From a virus: a DNA stretch of 60,102 bases. Made by a program: the position numbers and the translations under genes. Shown piece after piece: positions 1-7,864 of this stretch. The stretch's first letter is position 1, and the number at the start of each line of letters is the position of its first letter. The DNA lies in the IMG/VR virus record IMGVR_UViG_3300009160_000047, positions 1 through 60,102 of that record. One strand, written 5' to 3'. The notes under the pieces are model-generated. The model was given only the letters and a program-made list of their open reading frames with translations, was not told the DNA's origin and searched no databases.

Positions 1-166
1 CAGCATATCCAGTAGCAGATAACAAGCCACCCGCACCGCCACCGCCACCATAACCACCACCGCCACCACCCCCGCCAGCCACGACAAGGTACTCCACCGC
101 TGTTACAGGTGAATTGATGCCGTCACGCCCGACCGAAAGAATGCCGCCAACTCTATCAAGAGACAT
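1..166 (-). CDS. Glycine-rich virion/adhesin protein, N-terminal part (runs off left edge)
   Basis: The reading frame starts at 166 and runs off the window. It encodes a short non-repetitive head, then VEYLVVAGGGG and a run dominated by Gly with Tyr, the same opening as the large glycine-rich protein at 57335-59035. Such glycine-rich domains occur in phage tail-tip and adhesin proteins. The start follows a GGGAGG-type ribosome site (aaagggaggc on the minus strand). The frame continues without a shift into the piece at 60044-60102 if the ends are joined, giving 74 residues. The true protein may be longer if a repetitive part was lost in assembly. Confidence 0.75.
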   Translation of the reverse strand, partial: MSLDRVGGILSVGRDGINSPVTAVEYLVVAGGGGGGGGYGGGGGAGGLLSATGYA

Positions 167-178
167 AGTAGCCTCCCT

Positions 179-577
179 TTACGCTATGAGTTCGTAGCTA
201 ATGCTGTAAGTGATGCCGCTGGCTGTGCCGGATGTAACAGTGATTGATGTGCCTTCCATCAGATACAAAGCTGATGTCTTGTCCACAACAATCAAAGATG
301 CACCGACAGGCACAGAAACTGTAGAAGCAATTGGGTATGCCGTACCGCTACTAGGGGCCGAGCCTTGAGCTACTGCGCCGTTGGTGTAGATGCTTACAGT
401 TGTGTTCACTGCCGCAGAACCGCTTACATTTGCCGCCACGATCTGGTTAATCTTCATCACTGTACCGCTAGAAGCGGCGTTAGGAAGAAGCACTACGGCT
501 GTAGTTGCAGATGGTGTTAGATAGGTTGTTACACCGTAAATCGTGGTTGAACTGCCAGCAATATTTGGATTTGCCAT
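179..577 (-). CDS. Small beta-rich virion protein, unknown function
   Basis: A 132-residue protein rich in Ser, Thr, Ala and Val with alternating hydrophobic pattern and no Cys, typical of an all-beta phage decoration or tail-associated protein. It has no signal peptide or membrane segment. It lies between a tail-fibre-like gene (587-1405) and the glycine-rich gene, all on the minus strand with gaps of about 10 bases, so it is probably expressed late with the adhesion apparatus. I do not recognise a named family; the structural role is inferred from composition and position. Confidence 0.7.
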   Translation of the reverse strand: MANPNIAGSSTTIYGVTTYLTPSATTAVVLLPNAASSGTVMKINQIVAANVSGSAAVNTTVSIYTNGAVAQGSAPSSGTAYPIASTVSVPVGASLIVVDKTSALYLMEGTSITVTSGTASGITYSISYELIA

Positions 578-586
578 GATGTTTCC

Positions 587-1405
587 TTAAAAGCCAAAGA
601 CGAGAGCCATTGCCACTGCTTGACCGCGAGTAGCGCCTGTTGCGGGAGCAGCTTGCCAACTTGGTAACACTCCTGCGCCATTACTTGTTAACAGATAGCC
701 TGTTGTGCCGGGGCCAATTGAGGCTTGAAAGTTACCTGTACTGGTTGTGCCTGAAAACACCACGCTGTAAGCGGTTGTAGTGGTTAGACCTGTACCGCCT
801 TGGTCTACACCAAGAGTTCCAGTAGACACCAAGTTTTTACTTGCGTCTGTAAAGACAGGCTTGCTGGCTGTAAGACCAGAGTCAAGGATGTTTCCAACAG
901 TCAGTTTAGTGCCATCAAACGTCATGTTTGCAGAAGCACCAAAAGCACCAGAGCTATTAAATTGAACCTGCGTGTTAGAGCCAGCAGCAGAACCACCGCC
1001 CACATTAACAAAGTTAGTGCCGTCCCAAGCCACGATAGCCCGTGTACCAGCCGCTACAGTTACGCCTGTTCCGGTTACACCTTGGACGGTAATTGACTGG
1101 GTACTGCTTTTGTTAATAACCACGTAGGTTTTAGACTGGGCAGGGACTGTAATTGTGCGAGTGACCGTGCCAGCAGCCGTCCACAGAATCACTGCATACT
1201 GGGAGCTATTAGCTGTTAACCCTGTACTAGCGTATGTGCCTGTGGTCAGAGTTAGCGTAATGTCTGCATCAGCAGAAATAGTCTGCGTACCAGCTACCGC
1301 AACGTCAACGATCTGAGAGATGGCGTTGTTGATTGTGTCGCCCCACTGACCAGACAGTGTGCCTGTAGCCGGGAGGGTTAGTCCGATTAGCGATGTATTT
1401 GCCAT
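587..1405 (-). CDS. Tail fibre-like protein
   Basis: 272 residues. The start MANTSLIGLTLPATGTLSGQWG and the central NTQVQFNSSGAFGASANMTFDGT stretch resemble motifs common in phage fibre and appendage proteins, and GTLGVDQGGTGLTT near residue 200 is a typical fibre-repeat motif. The protein ends in a short hydrophobic tail (AMALVFGF). It is all-beta in character and has no catalytic motif. It follows the repeat protein at 1415-2431 by 9 bases. A role in the tail or receptor-binding region is inferred from motifs and neighbours; receptor specificity cannot be read. Confidence 0.72.
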   Translation of the reverse strand: MANTSLIGLTLPATGTLSGQWGDTINNAISQIVDVAVAGTQTISADADITLTLTTGTYASTGLTANSSQYAVILWTAAGTVTRTITVPAQSKTYVVINKSSTQSITVQGVTGTGVTVAAGTRAIVAWDGTNFVNVGGGSAAGSNTQVQFNSSGAFGASANMTFDGTKLTVGNILDSGLTASKPVFTDASKNLVSTGTLGVDQGGTGLTTTTAYSVVFSGTTSTGNFQASIGPGTTGYLLTSNGAGVLPSWQAAPATGATRGQAVAMALVFGF

Positions 1406-1414
1406 CTATTGCTC

Positions 1415-2431
1415 CTACTGAGTAGAAATTTGTGTCCAACCGGGCGATTCCGTTGTATCAACAGCACCCCAGCCCGGTGTTTGCGGATTGCTGATATTTT
1501 GCCAGTTTGCGCTCTCTGTGTCATCTATTACTTCCCACAAATTACGCCCGCTGTTTGTGTCTGTAATAACCATCGTATCCGAGGTACTTACATTGTACGC
1601 AGTAGCCGCCTGTGGATTATCCGCGATAGCCGCAAGCTCTGCAATAAATTCTGTGTAATACGTTCCAACCGTTGTAGCGTCAGACGTAGCGATTGTCTCA
1701 ATGATCTCAGCCAGCCATGTAAACAACTGCTGTTCTGAGATAGCCATTGACTCGGTAATGTTACCCAAGAACGTGGCAACAGCCTCTTCAACTGTTGAGA
1801 TTGGGTTAGTCTCAGTAATAGAGACTGGGAAATTAGCCGTGGCAGACTCAGTTGTGCTTGTGGCTACAGAGTCAGATACCGTGGTTGTGTAAGCAGTAGT
1901 TGCCGTGTTTGAATCCGTCAGCGCCGCTGTTTCAGTAATATTTTTAGCAAACGTAGCCGCCACAGACTCAGTTGTAGAGGTAGCCGCAGTCTCAGTAATT
2001 GATTTGGCAAATGTTGCCGCCACCGCCTCAGTCGTTGAAGTAGCCGATGTTTCCGTAATTGATACTGGGAAGTTGGCTGTAGCCGACTCTGTGGTCGAGG
2101 TAACTGATGTTTCTGTTACCGCCCCTGCAAATGTCGCCGTAGCAGACTCGGTAGACGTAATTGCCGCCGTTTCTGTAACTGATCCCGCAAATGCAGTGAT
2201 TGCAGTTTGGCTATCAGATATAGCCGCTGTCTCAGTTATGGACGCATTAGCCGTGAACTGAACGGTCTGGGTTTCTTCAAACGGTGTTGTACCGCCCCAA
2301 AGACCAGACCCCCAAGTGTCTTGACCCCATGCCGTGGCTGTGGTGAGGGACTCGGTGACGCTGACTTCGTAGGTGGTTTCGCCACCCCAGCCAAGATCGC
2401 CCCAAGCATTATTGCCCCACCCATTAGCCAT
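1415..2431 (-). CDS. Trp-bracketed 20-residue tandem-repeat structural protein
   Basis: 338 residues. The N-terminus (1-50) holds Trp-Gly motifs (GWGNNAWGDLGWGG, DTWGSGLWGG). Residues about 64-300 are around 12 copies of a 20-residue unit with consensus SITETaaTSTTEsvAaTFAk. The C-terminus returns to Trp motifs (DTESANWQNI, TESPGWTQI). It probably forms an elongated repetitive beta or fibrous structure on the virion. Flanking genes are tail or fibre proteins in the same operon. No enzyme motif is present. The repeat is recent enough to be visible in DNA, so copy number may vary between relatives. Confidence 0.75.
   Translation of the reverse strand: MANGWGNNAWGDLGWGGETTYEVSVTESLTTATAWGQDTWGSGLWGGTTPFEETQTVQFTANASITETAAISDSQTAITAFAGSVTETAAITSTESATATFAGAVTETSVTSTTESATANFPVSITETSATSTTEAVAATFAKSITETAATSTTESVAATFAKNITETAALTDSNTATTAYTTTVSDSVATSTTESATANFPVSITETNPISTVEEAVATFLGNITESMAISEQQLFTWLAEIIETIATSDATTVGTYYTEFIAELAAIADNPQAATAYNVSTSDTMVITDTNSGRNLWEVIDDTESANWQNISNPQTPGWGAVDTTESPGWTQISTQ
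1532..2242 (-). repeat. 60-bp tandem repeat array inside the structural gene
   Basis: About twelve degenerate 60-base units encode the 20-residue ITET/STTES repeat. Adjacent units around residues 125-185 are the most alike and the outer ones have drifted, which fits unequal exchange or slippage in the middle of the array. Confidence 0.7.
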
Positions 2432-2432
2432 A

Positions 2433-2996
2433 TCAGGTCAATGTAGCAGTGTAAGTAACAGCAATTGTGTCGCCAGAAACAACAGCTTTAGAACTAGAAA
2501 AGTCTCCAGCGGAGAACAATGTTCCAGTTGTTGAGTCTTTAGTTGCGCTACCACCAATGTTGATAAAACAACCTGCAACAGTGCCAGTGCTCGTGATAGA
2601 AAACGACACCGCAGAAGATGTTGTCTTGCTACCAGCAGAAGCCGCACTGAATGATGGCGTAGGACGGTTACCTGAGTACGTAGGAGCATTGGCTAGGCCA
2701 ACCTCTAACCATGTGGCGTGTGAGGCTTGCGTATCAGCTACAACCGCTGTTCCTGTACCTTTAAGACCCATCACAACTGCGCCGCCAGCGGTGTTACCCA
2801 GCGTGGTGTCTAGCGTAAAGTTCTTACCCACTGTAGTGACAAGGTTCTCAATATCATCAGACCATTTAACAAAACCATCTACGCTATAGCAAACGGCAGT
2901 GTAGTGACCTTGAATAGACATTGTGTCTTCAGGCATTGTGTTGTATTTGGTTGTGGCTTGCACCATGTCGGTGGCAGTCATTTTGTCGATAGTCAT
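2433..2996 (-). CDS. Tail-region structural protein, unknown
   Basis: 187 residues, Ser/Thr/Gly/Ala-rich and beta-rich, with no signal peptide or transmembrane helix. The N-terminal 60 residues (MTIDKMTATDMVQATTKYN...) are less repetitive than the rest. It sits one base beyond the stop-to-start space of the repeat protein and follows the gene at 3006-3431, so it belongs to the same late tail block. The regular alternation suggests a beta-sandwich virion protein. No family name can be given with confidence. Confidence 0.7.
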   Translation of the reverse strand: MTIDKMTATDMVQATTKYNTMPEDTMSIQGHYTAVCYSVDGFVKWSDDIENLVTTVGKNFTLDTTLGNTAGGAVVMGLKGTGTAVVADTQASHATWLEVGLANAPTYSGNRPTPSFSAASAGSKTTSSAVSFSITSTGTVAGCFINIGGSATKDSTTGTLFSAGDFSSSKAVVSGDTIAVTYTATLT

Positions 2997-3005
2997 GGAA
3001 GCTCC

Positions 3006-3431
3006 TTAAGAAAGTCTAATAAGCGCGGATGTACTAGTATCCGTAGGCATTGTTACAGTGAAAGTATTGACAGAAGTTTTGTCATTACCAAAGTCAAGAA
3101 CGCAAATAGCTGGTGCAGCACCGCCAACTTTATAAATTAATGCTCCACGGGCAGTAATTGAACCTGTCCAAGCAGGTGATGAAAACGTTACGTAGGCAAT
3201 GCTACCAGTTACGGTTGTTGCATAATTTAGTGTAGCAGTAACAGCCTGCCCAGTAGCCACGTAGTTACCACCTGAAGCTTCACCTACCGAGGTATACGTT
3301 GTTGTAGTCTCATCCAACGTAGCTGAATTGGTATACAAAGCTAGCTTAAAAGAATCTGTTGCAAAGTTAATCGTGCCTGTGGTCATGGCCACACGGAGAG
3401 TATTGCAAGAGTAGTTACCAGTAAAAGCCAT
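3006..3431 (-). CDS. Tail-region structural protein, unknown
   Basis: 141 residues, beta-rich, beginning MAFTGNYSCNTLRVAMTTG. The pattern (FKLALYTNSATLDETTTTYTSVGEASGGNY) resembles small proteins found beside tail adaptor genes in environmental podophages. Its start overlaps the stop of the 218-residue adaptor-like gene (3431-4087) by one base, indicating translational coupling. A virion role is inferred from position; no catalytic signature is present. Confidence 0.72.
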   Translation of the reverse strand: MAFTGNYSCNTLRVAMTTGTINFATDSFKLALYTNSATLDETTTTYTSVGEASGGNYVATGQAVTATLNYATTVTGSIAYVTFSSPAWTGSITARGALIYKVGGAAPAICVLDFGNDKTSVNTFTVTMPTDTSTSALIRLS

Positions 3432-4087
3432 TAGGTTACCTTCTGACGGTACTGGCCAGAACGATAAGCATCCTGACGCTCCATGCCATCTCCCAAACGT
3501 TTTGCAAGGCCGAGAGCTTCTTGGTATTTGGTGTTGTACAACGCCATCATGTCAGCCTCACCCTTCATGTAGGTGTAAGCCTCGACCAATGAACCATAGA
3601 GCAATACAGAATCAAAGTTGTCACCAAGCCAGGTTGTACCCGCAGTCACAATAGACTCTGGATAGAAATAGTAGTGCAACTCAACGTTGTAGTTGGCATC
3701 TGGTGTTGGGCCAAGAATAAAAGACAATTCAGCCGCGTTAGTAGACTGAGGGCCAAACAATGCGTAGTACTTTGGAATTTCTGTATCAGTTGGTAATGGA
3801 TACGCTTGACGGATGTAGTTAACGTCTTTGTTCAACAAGTATTCGTATGTACCATCAGTATCAATAACTGCCATGGAATAGACAGCTAAAAAATCATTAG
3901 GACAGGCTAAATATTTATTGTTAGCCGACATTACACCCGTCACATTCTTACGAATGGAAGGAAATTGAACGGTGTTGTAAATACGTTGCTCAGCTTGCTG
4001 AACAAACACAGGGATCTCCGCCACGAAGTTTGACTCCGTGTTCTCCGTGTATGCCTGAATATTGGCGCTAAGCTGCGTATAGTTCAT
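3431..4087 (-). CDS. Head-tail/tail adaptor-like protein
   Basis: 218 residues. The pattern starting MNYTQLSANIQAYTENTE, then a predicted helix with FVQQAEQRIYNTVQFPSIRKN, a beta core, and a C-terminal helical part LLYGSLVEAYTYMKGEADMMALY is a widely conserved architecture in environmental podophages and myophages, usually placed next to the gp4/gp11-type adaptor. It probably forms part of the connector ring or tail tube between portal and tail. It lies downstream of the adaptor at 4982-5908 and of several small basic proteins. Confidence 0.72.
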   Translation of the reverse strand: MNYTQLSANIQAYTENTESNFVAEIPVFVQQAEQRIYNTVQFPSIRKNVTGVMSANNKYLACPNDFLAVYSMAVIDTDGTYEYLLNKDVNYIRQAYPLPTDTEIPKYYALFGPQSTNAAELSFILGPTPDANYNVELHYYFYPESIVTAGTTWLGDNFDSVLLYGSLVEAYTYMKGEADMMALYNTKYQEALGLAKRLGDGMERQDAYRSGQYRQKVT

Positions 4088-4094
4088 TTAAACC

Positions 4095-4361
4095 TCAACC
4101 CATTGGGCCGCGTGCCATTACACCTTTAGTCGCCGCGCCTGTGCCGCGAATCTTGATGCCAGAAGTCTTTGGTGCTTTGTATGGATCACGGCTGATATTG
4201 CCAACGGACATATTTACATCGTTGGCAGTAAAGCGGTTACCGCCGTCATAGCCATTATTTTTAATATCCACGCCGGCTTTACCAGTCATGGTATGGGGTG
4301 GTGCATAGACTTTAGCATCGCCAACTTCTTTGCCCATCACTTTTTTGCTGAATTTAGCCAT
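4095..4361 (-). CDS. Small basic phage protein with GTGAATKG motif
   Basis: 88 residues from the ATG at 4361 (MAKFSKKVMGKEV...); an upstream in-frame ATG at 4400 lies inside the preceding gene, and TAATATG puts the stop and start almost adjacent, so the shorter start is preferred. The protein is Lys/Gly-rich and ends IKIRGTGAATKGVMARGPMG, a tail resembling those of other small basic proteins in this cluster. Function unknown. The gene lies with several like it between coat and tail adaptor genes, suggesting a minor virion component or a DNA-contacting packaging helper. Confidence 0.65.
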   Translation of the reverse strand: MAKFSKKVMGKEVGDAKVYAPPHTMTGKAGVDIKNNGYDGGNRFTANDVNMSVGNISRDPYKAPKTSGIKIRGTGAATKGVMARGPMG

Positions 4362-4362
4362 A

Positions 4363-4551
4363 TTAACCTCGCTTTTGATTAGCAATTTTAGCCAGACCAC
4401 GACCCATTTTCTTCATGTCGGCGTTTGTTTTGCCAACAGTATGTTTCTTGGGGCCATTCTCAATCCCCACAGTGGGTCCACTGTCACCGTAATTCTTACC
4501 GACTGTCTTGCCCTGTTTAGCAACGCCGTCTGCTGATCTTGTATACGCCAT
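4363..4551 (-). CDS. Small basic phage protein with RSADGVAKQGKT motif
   Basis: 62 residues (MAYTRSADGVAKQGKTVGKN...), strongly basic and Gly-rich, without hydrophobic segments. Residues 5-16 resemble the C-terminal SASKRADG..xxGKT motif of the genes at 6159 and 6789, so the same peptide module appears at the N-terminus here. It sits 9 bases after the zinc-finger gene at 4561-4989. Function unknown; a minor structural role is inferred only from position. Confidence 0.6.
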   Translation of the reverse strand: MAYTRSADGVAKQGKTVGKNYGDSGPTVGIENGPKKHTVGKTNADMKKMGRGLAKIANQKRG

Positions 4552-4560
4552 ATTAAGCTC

Positions 4561-4989
4561 CTATGTAACTGTTACCGTAACTGTACCAAGTTCTATGGTT
4601 AAAACCAAATTATTTGGTGTTAATACTGCATCAAAAATTTGGGATCCACCAACTGGATTCCATCCCCACTGGAAAACCCGACTACCTGCTTCGGGATAAC
4701 CAAACTGATCTATACCTGTACCATTCGTATCATTGGTTTGAAGTCCACTTTGACCAGATACCAAATAGCTAACATCAGGCCTTGGCTCGCGCACAGCTTG
4801 TGGATCATTAACTGGGTACATACCCAATTGCAACTGCGGCTGATCAGGATCCCAACATTCGTGACAAACTTTAATTTTAAAAGGCTTAGTCTTAACTGTT
4901 TGCGTGCGTAATTCTTTGAGCATGTACCGCTGAGAACAACGATCACATTCTGCAATTGCATATTTACCGGACGCAAACCGATTAGGCAT
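4561..4989 (-). CDS. Zinc-ribbon-like phage protein
   Basis: 142 residues from the ATG at 4989 (MPNRFASGKYAIAECDRC). This start is preferred over the longer frame because AAGGA precedes it by 10 bases and its ATGCCTAA overlaps the stop of the adaptor gene. Two CxxC pairs (CDRC near residue 15, CHEC near 43) suggest a zinc ribbon. Residues 45-80 (CWDPDQPQLQLGMYPVNDPQAVREPRPD) are typical of small proteins placed next to the tail adaptor in environmental podophages. The C-terminus is beta-rich. The role is unknown, probably assembly or virion. Confidence 0.7.
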   Translation of the reverse strand: MPNRFASGKYAIAECDRCSQRYMLKELRTQTVKTKPFKIKVCHECWDPDQPQLQLGMYPVNDPQAVREPRPDVSYLVSGQSGLQTNDTNGTGIDQFGYPEAGSRVFQWGWNPVGGSQIFDAVLTPNNLVLTIELGTVTVTVT

Positions 4990-5908
4990 AGAACAAATTC
5001 CTTGGCACAAATCTCAAGGGTGCCGTCTCGCGGTCTTCCGACTGTGCTATGTCCCATTGCTGCTCATAATCGGCCTTTAGAGCCATTATTCTTTGCGGGT
5101 CTACGTCAGGTAGCTTCATGCTCAATTGAACGGCTAGACCGGCCACCATGCAGGGAATAAAGCGGAAAGGAATATCTTGAACAGATGTACCCGTACCCGC
5201 ATCTTGAATACGGCGCATGCGGTAATACACAAGGGTGTACTGATCGCCAGGGGAATTAGGCGTTGGCCAAATATTAATGGCAGGTATGTTCTGAATTGTC
5301 AGCGCTGCACCTGCTGTATGGCTTGCGGCAGTTGTATTGTTCTGTCCACGAGCACAATTAACTAGCTGGTTGCCAACAATATTGGGATAGCTAATTGTTT
5401 CGTTATCAATTTTGATAAAGCCAGCCGTAGATAAATTAGCAACTGAGGACACCGTAATAGATGTAGCCGTACTGTTAATTGTGCTACTTAGAGTTACTGT
5501 AGACAAATTCTCTTGGCCGGATTGGCGGTTAAACCACATCTGAATAGGGCGACCTTGAGCCAGCTTGTTAGGCAAGCTCATGTAGGTAGACTCAGAGATG
5601 CCGCTGATATTGATATCAATCTGGTTTGATGTACTGTTATTTTGGCGAATAACAGTATCCAGCAGGTTAATCGTATCAGCAGGCATAGGGTATATGGCCT
5701 GCCCTGTAACCAGCGGAATCTGTCCTTGTTCAACAGTCCAGAAATTTATGCCGCGATTTGCCCACTCAATCGTCAAAAGATTTAACGAACGGCGGGCTGT
5801 ACGAAAGTTATAGCCAGTACGAAGTTCTTGACCGCAACGCTCGAATGCCTCTTCAATGAGGTCATTCATGTCCAAATTAAAGGCAGTGGTTCCGGTAGTC
5901 TTAGCCAT
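4982..5908 (-). CDS. Head-tail adaptor / tail accessory protein (P22 gp4-like)
   Basis: 308 residues. The N-terminal helices (DLIEEAFERCGQELRTGYNFRTARRSLNLL...) and the strand-rich core followed by a C-terminal helical tail with LKADYEQQWDIAQSEDRE fit the gp4-type ring that extends the portal. Residues about 130-200 (STVTLSSTINSTATSITVSS...) form a Ser/Thr-rich inserted beta domain, a common add-on in phage ring proteins. The family reading is by eye. Its place between the small basic cluster and the second adaptor-like gene fits connector assembly after DNA packaging. Confidence 0.72.
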   Translation of the reverse strand: MAKTTGTTAFNLDMNDLIEEAFERCGQELRTGYNFRTARRSLNLLTIEWANRGINFWTVEQGQIPLVTGQAIYPMPADTINLLDTVIRQNNSTSNQIDINISGISESTYMSLPNKLAQGRPIQMWFNRQSGQENLSTVTLSSTINSTATSITVSSVANLSTAGFIKIDNETISYPNIVGNQLVNCARGQNNTTAASHTAGAALTIQNIPAINIWPTPNSPGDQYTLVYYRMRRIQDAGTGTSVQDIPFRFIPCMVAGLAVQLSMKLPDVDPQRIMALKADYEQQWDIAQSEDRETAPLRFVPRNLFYA

Positions 5909-6156
5909 TATTTTTTCGCAGTCTTAGCAGAGTTTACGAACGCTTGAGCAGTTGGCGCACCTTTGCTACCAGGTCTACGCATTTTCTCTTTAGAACCTGC
6001 GGCAATTCTTTTACGTTTTGCATTGATATTGGCATATAGTCCAACCTTTCCGCCATCGGCGTATTGAGTAAAATCCGTGTCATCTCGGCGAGGTTTTCTA
6101 GTCCCGCTGGGCATCTTAGAGGGGGAGATATCCCCCATTCCACGGCTTGCTCTCAT
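5908..6156 (-). CDS. Small basic phage protein, NINAKRKRIAAGS family
   Basis: 82 residues, Arg/Lys-rich. The core YADGGKVGLYANINAKRKRIAAGS followed by KEKMRRPGSKGAPTA is a pattern I associate with small conserved proteins in many marine and freshwater podophages. There is no membrane or catalytic motif. Its stop shares a base with the adaptor start, so it is translationally coupled. Possibly a minor virion or packaging-associated protein; function unknown. Confidence 0.68.
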   Translation of the reverse strand: MRASRGMGDISPSKMPSGTRKPRRDDTDFTQYADGGKVGLYANINAKRKRIAAGSKEKMRRPGSKGAPTAQAFVNSAKTAKK

Positions 6157-6158
6157 GG

Positions 6159-6779
6159 TTAAGCTCTTGTCTTTCCACGAATGGCAATACCATCCGCACG
6201 CTTAGAAGCAGAAGAAACCTTACCGCCAGACTTCATGCCGGTACTGCCCATGAATTTATTTTCATCTGACTTCTTTTTGATGCCGGTAAGAATGCGGTCT
6301 TGACCACGATCTGAAGCACCAGTTATGCGGCTTTTTAACTTGCCAAGCATAGAATCAAAATCAACTCCAGATTCGCGGTTGGTACGGTTCATACGATCAT
6401 ATGGAGTTTCGTACCTTGGGGCCGGCTTCTTATAACGGCTTTCTAAGCGAGCAGATTCATCACCCGTATCTGTAGTAGATTCTTTAGCTAAAGTGCGCAA
6501 AGGCATTTTTTCCTCACTGGCAGAACTACCACGGCGAGTCAAACCTTGCTGTTTGTTCATGTAATCACGCAAGCTCAAACCCGAATCTTCCAATTCTTTT
6601 TTGGAAACGCTACGAGCTTTAGCTGGAGCAGACTTAGGTGTAAATCTTGACACCGGCTCTGATTCCATATTGTCTTCAACAAACTTACGGGCGCGCGCAC
6701 GTGTTTCATCGTCAATATTGGGGTTCTCACCCTCAACAATGTCACCTTCTGCGTAGCGTTTCATCTTACGTGTTGCCAT
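6159..6779 (-). CDS. Basic, charged phage protein with SASKRADG tail
   Basis: 206 residues, highly charged (Lys, Arg, Glu, Asp), Ser-rich and probably disordered for much of its length. The last 25 residues (MKSGGKVSSASKRADGIAIRGKTRA) match the C-terminus of the next gene at 6789-7088 in the motif SSASKRADG..xxGKT. It has no hydrophobic segments. It belongs to a run of small basic genes between coat and tail adaptor. A shared terminal tag suggests a common binding partner or virion location; function unknown. Confidence 0.66.
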   Translation of the reverse strand: MATRKMKRYAEGDIVEGENPNIDDETRARARKFVEDNMESEPVSRFTPKSAPAKARSVSKKELEDSGLSLRDYMNKQQGLTRRGSSASEEKMPLRTLAKESTTDTGDESARLESRYKKPAPRYETPYDRMNRTNRESGVDFDSMLGKLKSRITGASDRGQDRILTGIKKKSDENKFMGSTGMKSGGKVSSASKRADGIAIRGKTRA

Positions 6780-6788
6780 GATATGTCC

Positions 6789-7088
6789 TTAGCACTTTCC
6801 GCCACCGTACATGGTGATCATTGCGCCTTTAGTTTTGCCTTTGGTACAGCAACCATCAGCACGTTTAGATGCAGAGCTCACTGAGCCACCTTTTTTATAT
6901 CCCATGTCGCTAATTTTCTTGCGCGCATTAGCATCAACAACATTTTGTTTTGCTTCTTCAATTGCGTCAAAGTTATAAGGCTTTGGGATACCGCGAGACT
7001 CACGCTTCATTTCAGCGCTAGCCTCACGTTCGGCTTTTCTAGATGGCATCATGTCCATCATTTCATTTAATTTTTCACGGAGTGCCAT
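6789..7088 (-). CDS. Small basic phage protein with SASKRADG tail and Cys pair
   Basis: 99 residues. The N-terminal half is helical and charged (LNEMMDMMPSRKAEREASAEMK). The C-terminus, KKGGSVSSASKRADGCCTKGKTKG and GGGKC, carries a CC pair and a terminal Cys. The SSASKRADG motif is shared with 6159-6779, and TKGKTKG with 7098-7628. Cys-rich termini could allow metal binding or crosslinking, which is inference. Function unknown. Confidence 0.66.
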   Translation of the reverse strand: MALREKLNEMMDMMPSRKAEREASAEMKRESRGIPKPYNFDAIEEAKQNVVDANARKKISDMGYKKGGSVSSASKRADGCCTKGKTKGAMITMYGGGKC

Positions 7089-7097
7089 GGTAATTCC

Positions 7098-7628
7098 TTA
7101 GCAGGTTTTGCCGCCACGTTTCATTGCAATCATTGTGCCCTTGGTTTTACCCTTGGTAGCAACGCCATTAATGCTAGGAGCAGCGGTTTTAACAGCACCC
7201 ATTTTTGAAGCAGCAATACCACCACTCTTCATTCCATTATGTGCTTTAGAAGCAGGTGCCGCAGCATGGGCCTTCAAAGAAGTAGCAATGCCACCCTTTT
7301 TCATGCCGTACTCAGCTTTTTCATGTTTAACCATGGATGCAGGCGCACCCTTTTTCTTCATGAAAGAAATTTCTTTTTTTGCCATTGCTTTAGATTCAGC
7401 CATATCGCCACCTTCTTTAAAGAGCGCCATTTTCCCGTGCTGGGTTTTTGGCTTGTTTACCTTTTGAACATCTGGACGTGTCATGCCGCCAGTACCAAAC
7501 TTCTTGCCTTTGTCAGCTTTGATGAACTCTTCACCAACGCTAGACTTAATACCAACTTTCTTAGCAAATGCAGGATTATTTGCAATTGCTGCCATAAAGT
7601 TGTGTTGTTTCTTGCTAGTTGAGGGCAC
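7098..7628 (-). CDS. Lys-rich phage protein, MPSTSKKQHNFMAA type
   Basis: 176 residues, extremely Lys/Gly/Ala-rich. The N-terminus MPSTSKKQHNFMAAIANNPAF with AKKVGIKSSVG and DKGKKF is a widespread small-phage-protein signature; here it is extended by several KKGGI/KSGGI repeats and ends TKGKTKGTMIAMKRGGKTC, matching the tail of 6789-7088. It overlaps the end of the membrane-coil gene at 7615 by 14 bases. A role in virion DNA contacts is possible from the charge, but unknown. Confidence 0.68.
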   Translation of the reverse strand: MPSTSKKQHNFMAAIANNPAFAKKVGIKSSVGEEFIKADKGKKFGTGGMTRPDVQKVNKPKTQHGKMALFKEGGDMAESKAMAKKEISFMKKKGAPASMVKHEKAEYGMKKGGIATSLKAHAAAPASKAHNGMKSGGIAASKMGAVKTAAPSINGVATKGKTKGTMIAMKRGGKTC

Positions 7629-7863
7629 TTCTATGCTCCTTCATAAAGTCATCTATCTTGCTCTCAAGTCTATCTAACCTGGCCAGCACTCGATTAATGT
7701 CATTATGTACATCTGATTTGGTTACAAACTTCTCAGCATTTTCTTCACGAGTTTTGCTCAAAAGAATACTCAAGCGCTTCACTTCATCGTGAGACGCCTT
7801 TACCCAAAACATCAACAGAGCTGATGCAAAAGAGAGTATTACATTCCAAACCATTAGTTCCAT
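7615..7863 (-). CDS. Membrane-anchored coiled-coil protein
   Basis: 82 residues: one N-terminal hydrophobic segment (WNVILSFASALLMFWV, about residues 6-21) followed by a charged helical stretch with heptad-like spacing (DEVKRLSILLSKTREE; DVHNDINRVLARLDRLESKIDDFMKEH). This N-in, coil-out layout is seen in phage inner-membrane spanin-like and other short membrane proteins. No partner outer-membrane protein lies next to it, so the lysis role is uncertain. It follows the DUF6321-like gene by one base. Confidence 0.65.
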   Translation of the reverse strand: MELMVWNVILSFASALLMFWVKASHDEVKRLSILLSKTREENAEKFVTKSDVHNDINRVLARLDRLESKIDDFMKEHRSALN

Positions 7864-7864
7864 G

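Noticed and set aside
7108-7467. 119-residue plus-strand frame rich in Phe, Pro and Ala
   Set aside because: Antisense shadow of the Lys/Gly-rich gene at 7098-7628.
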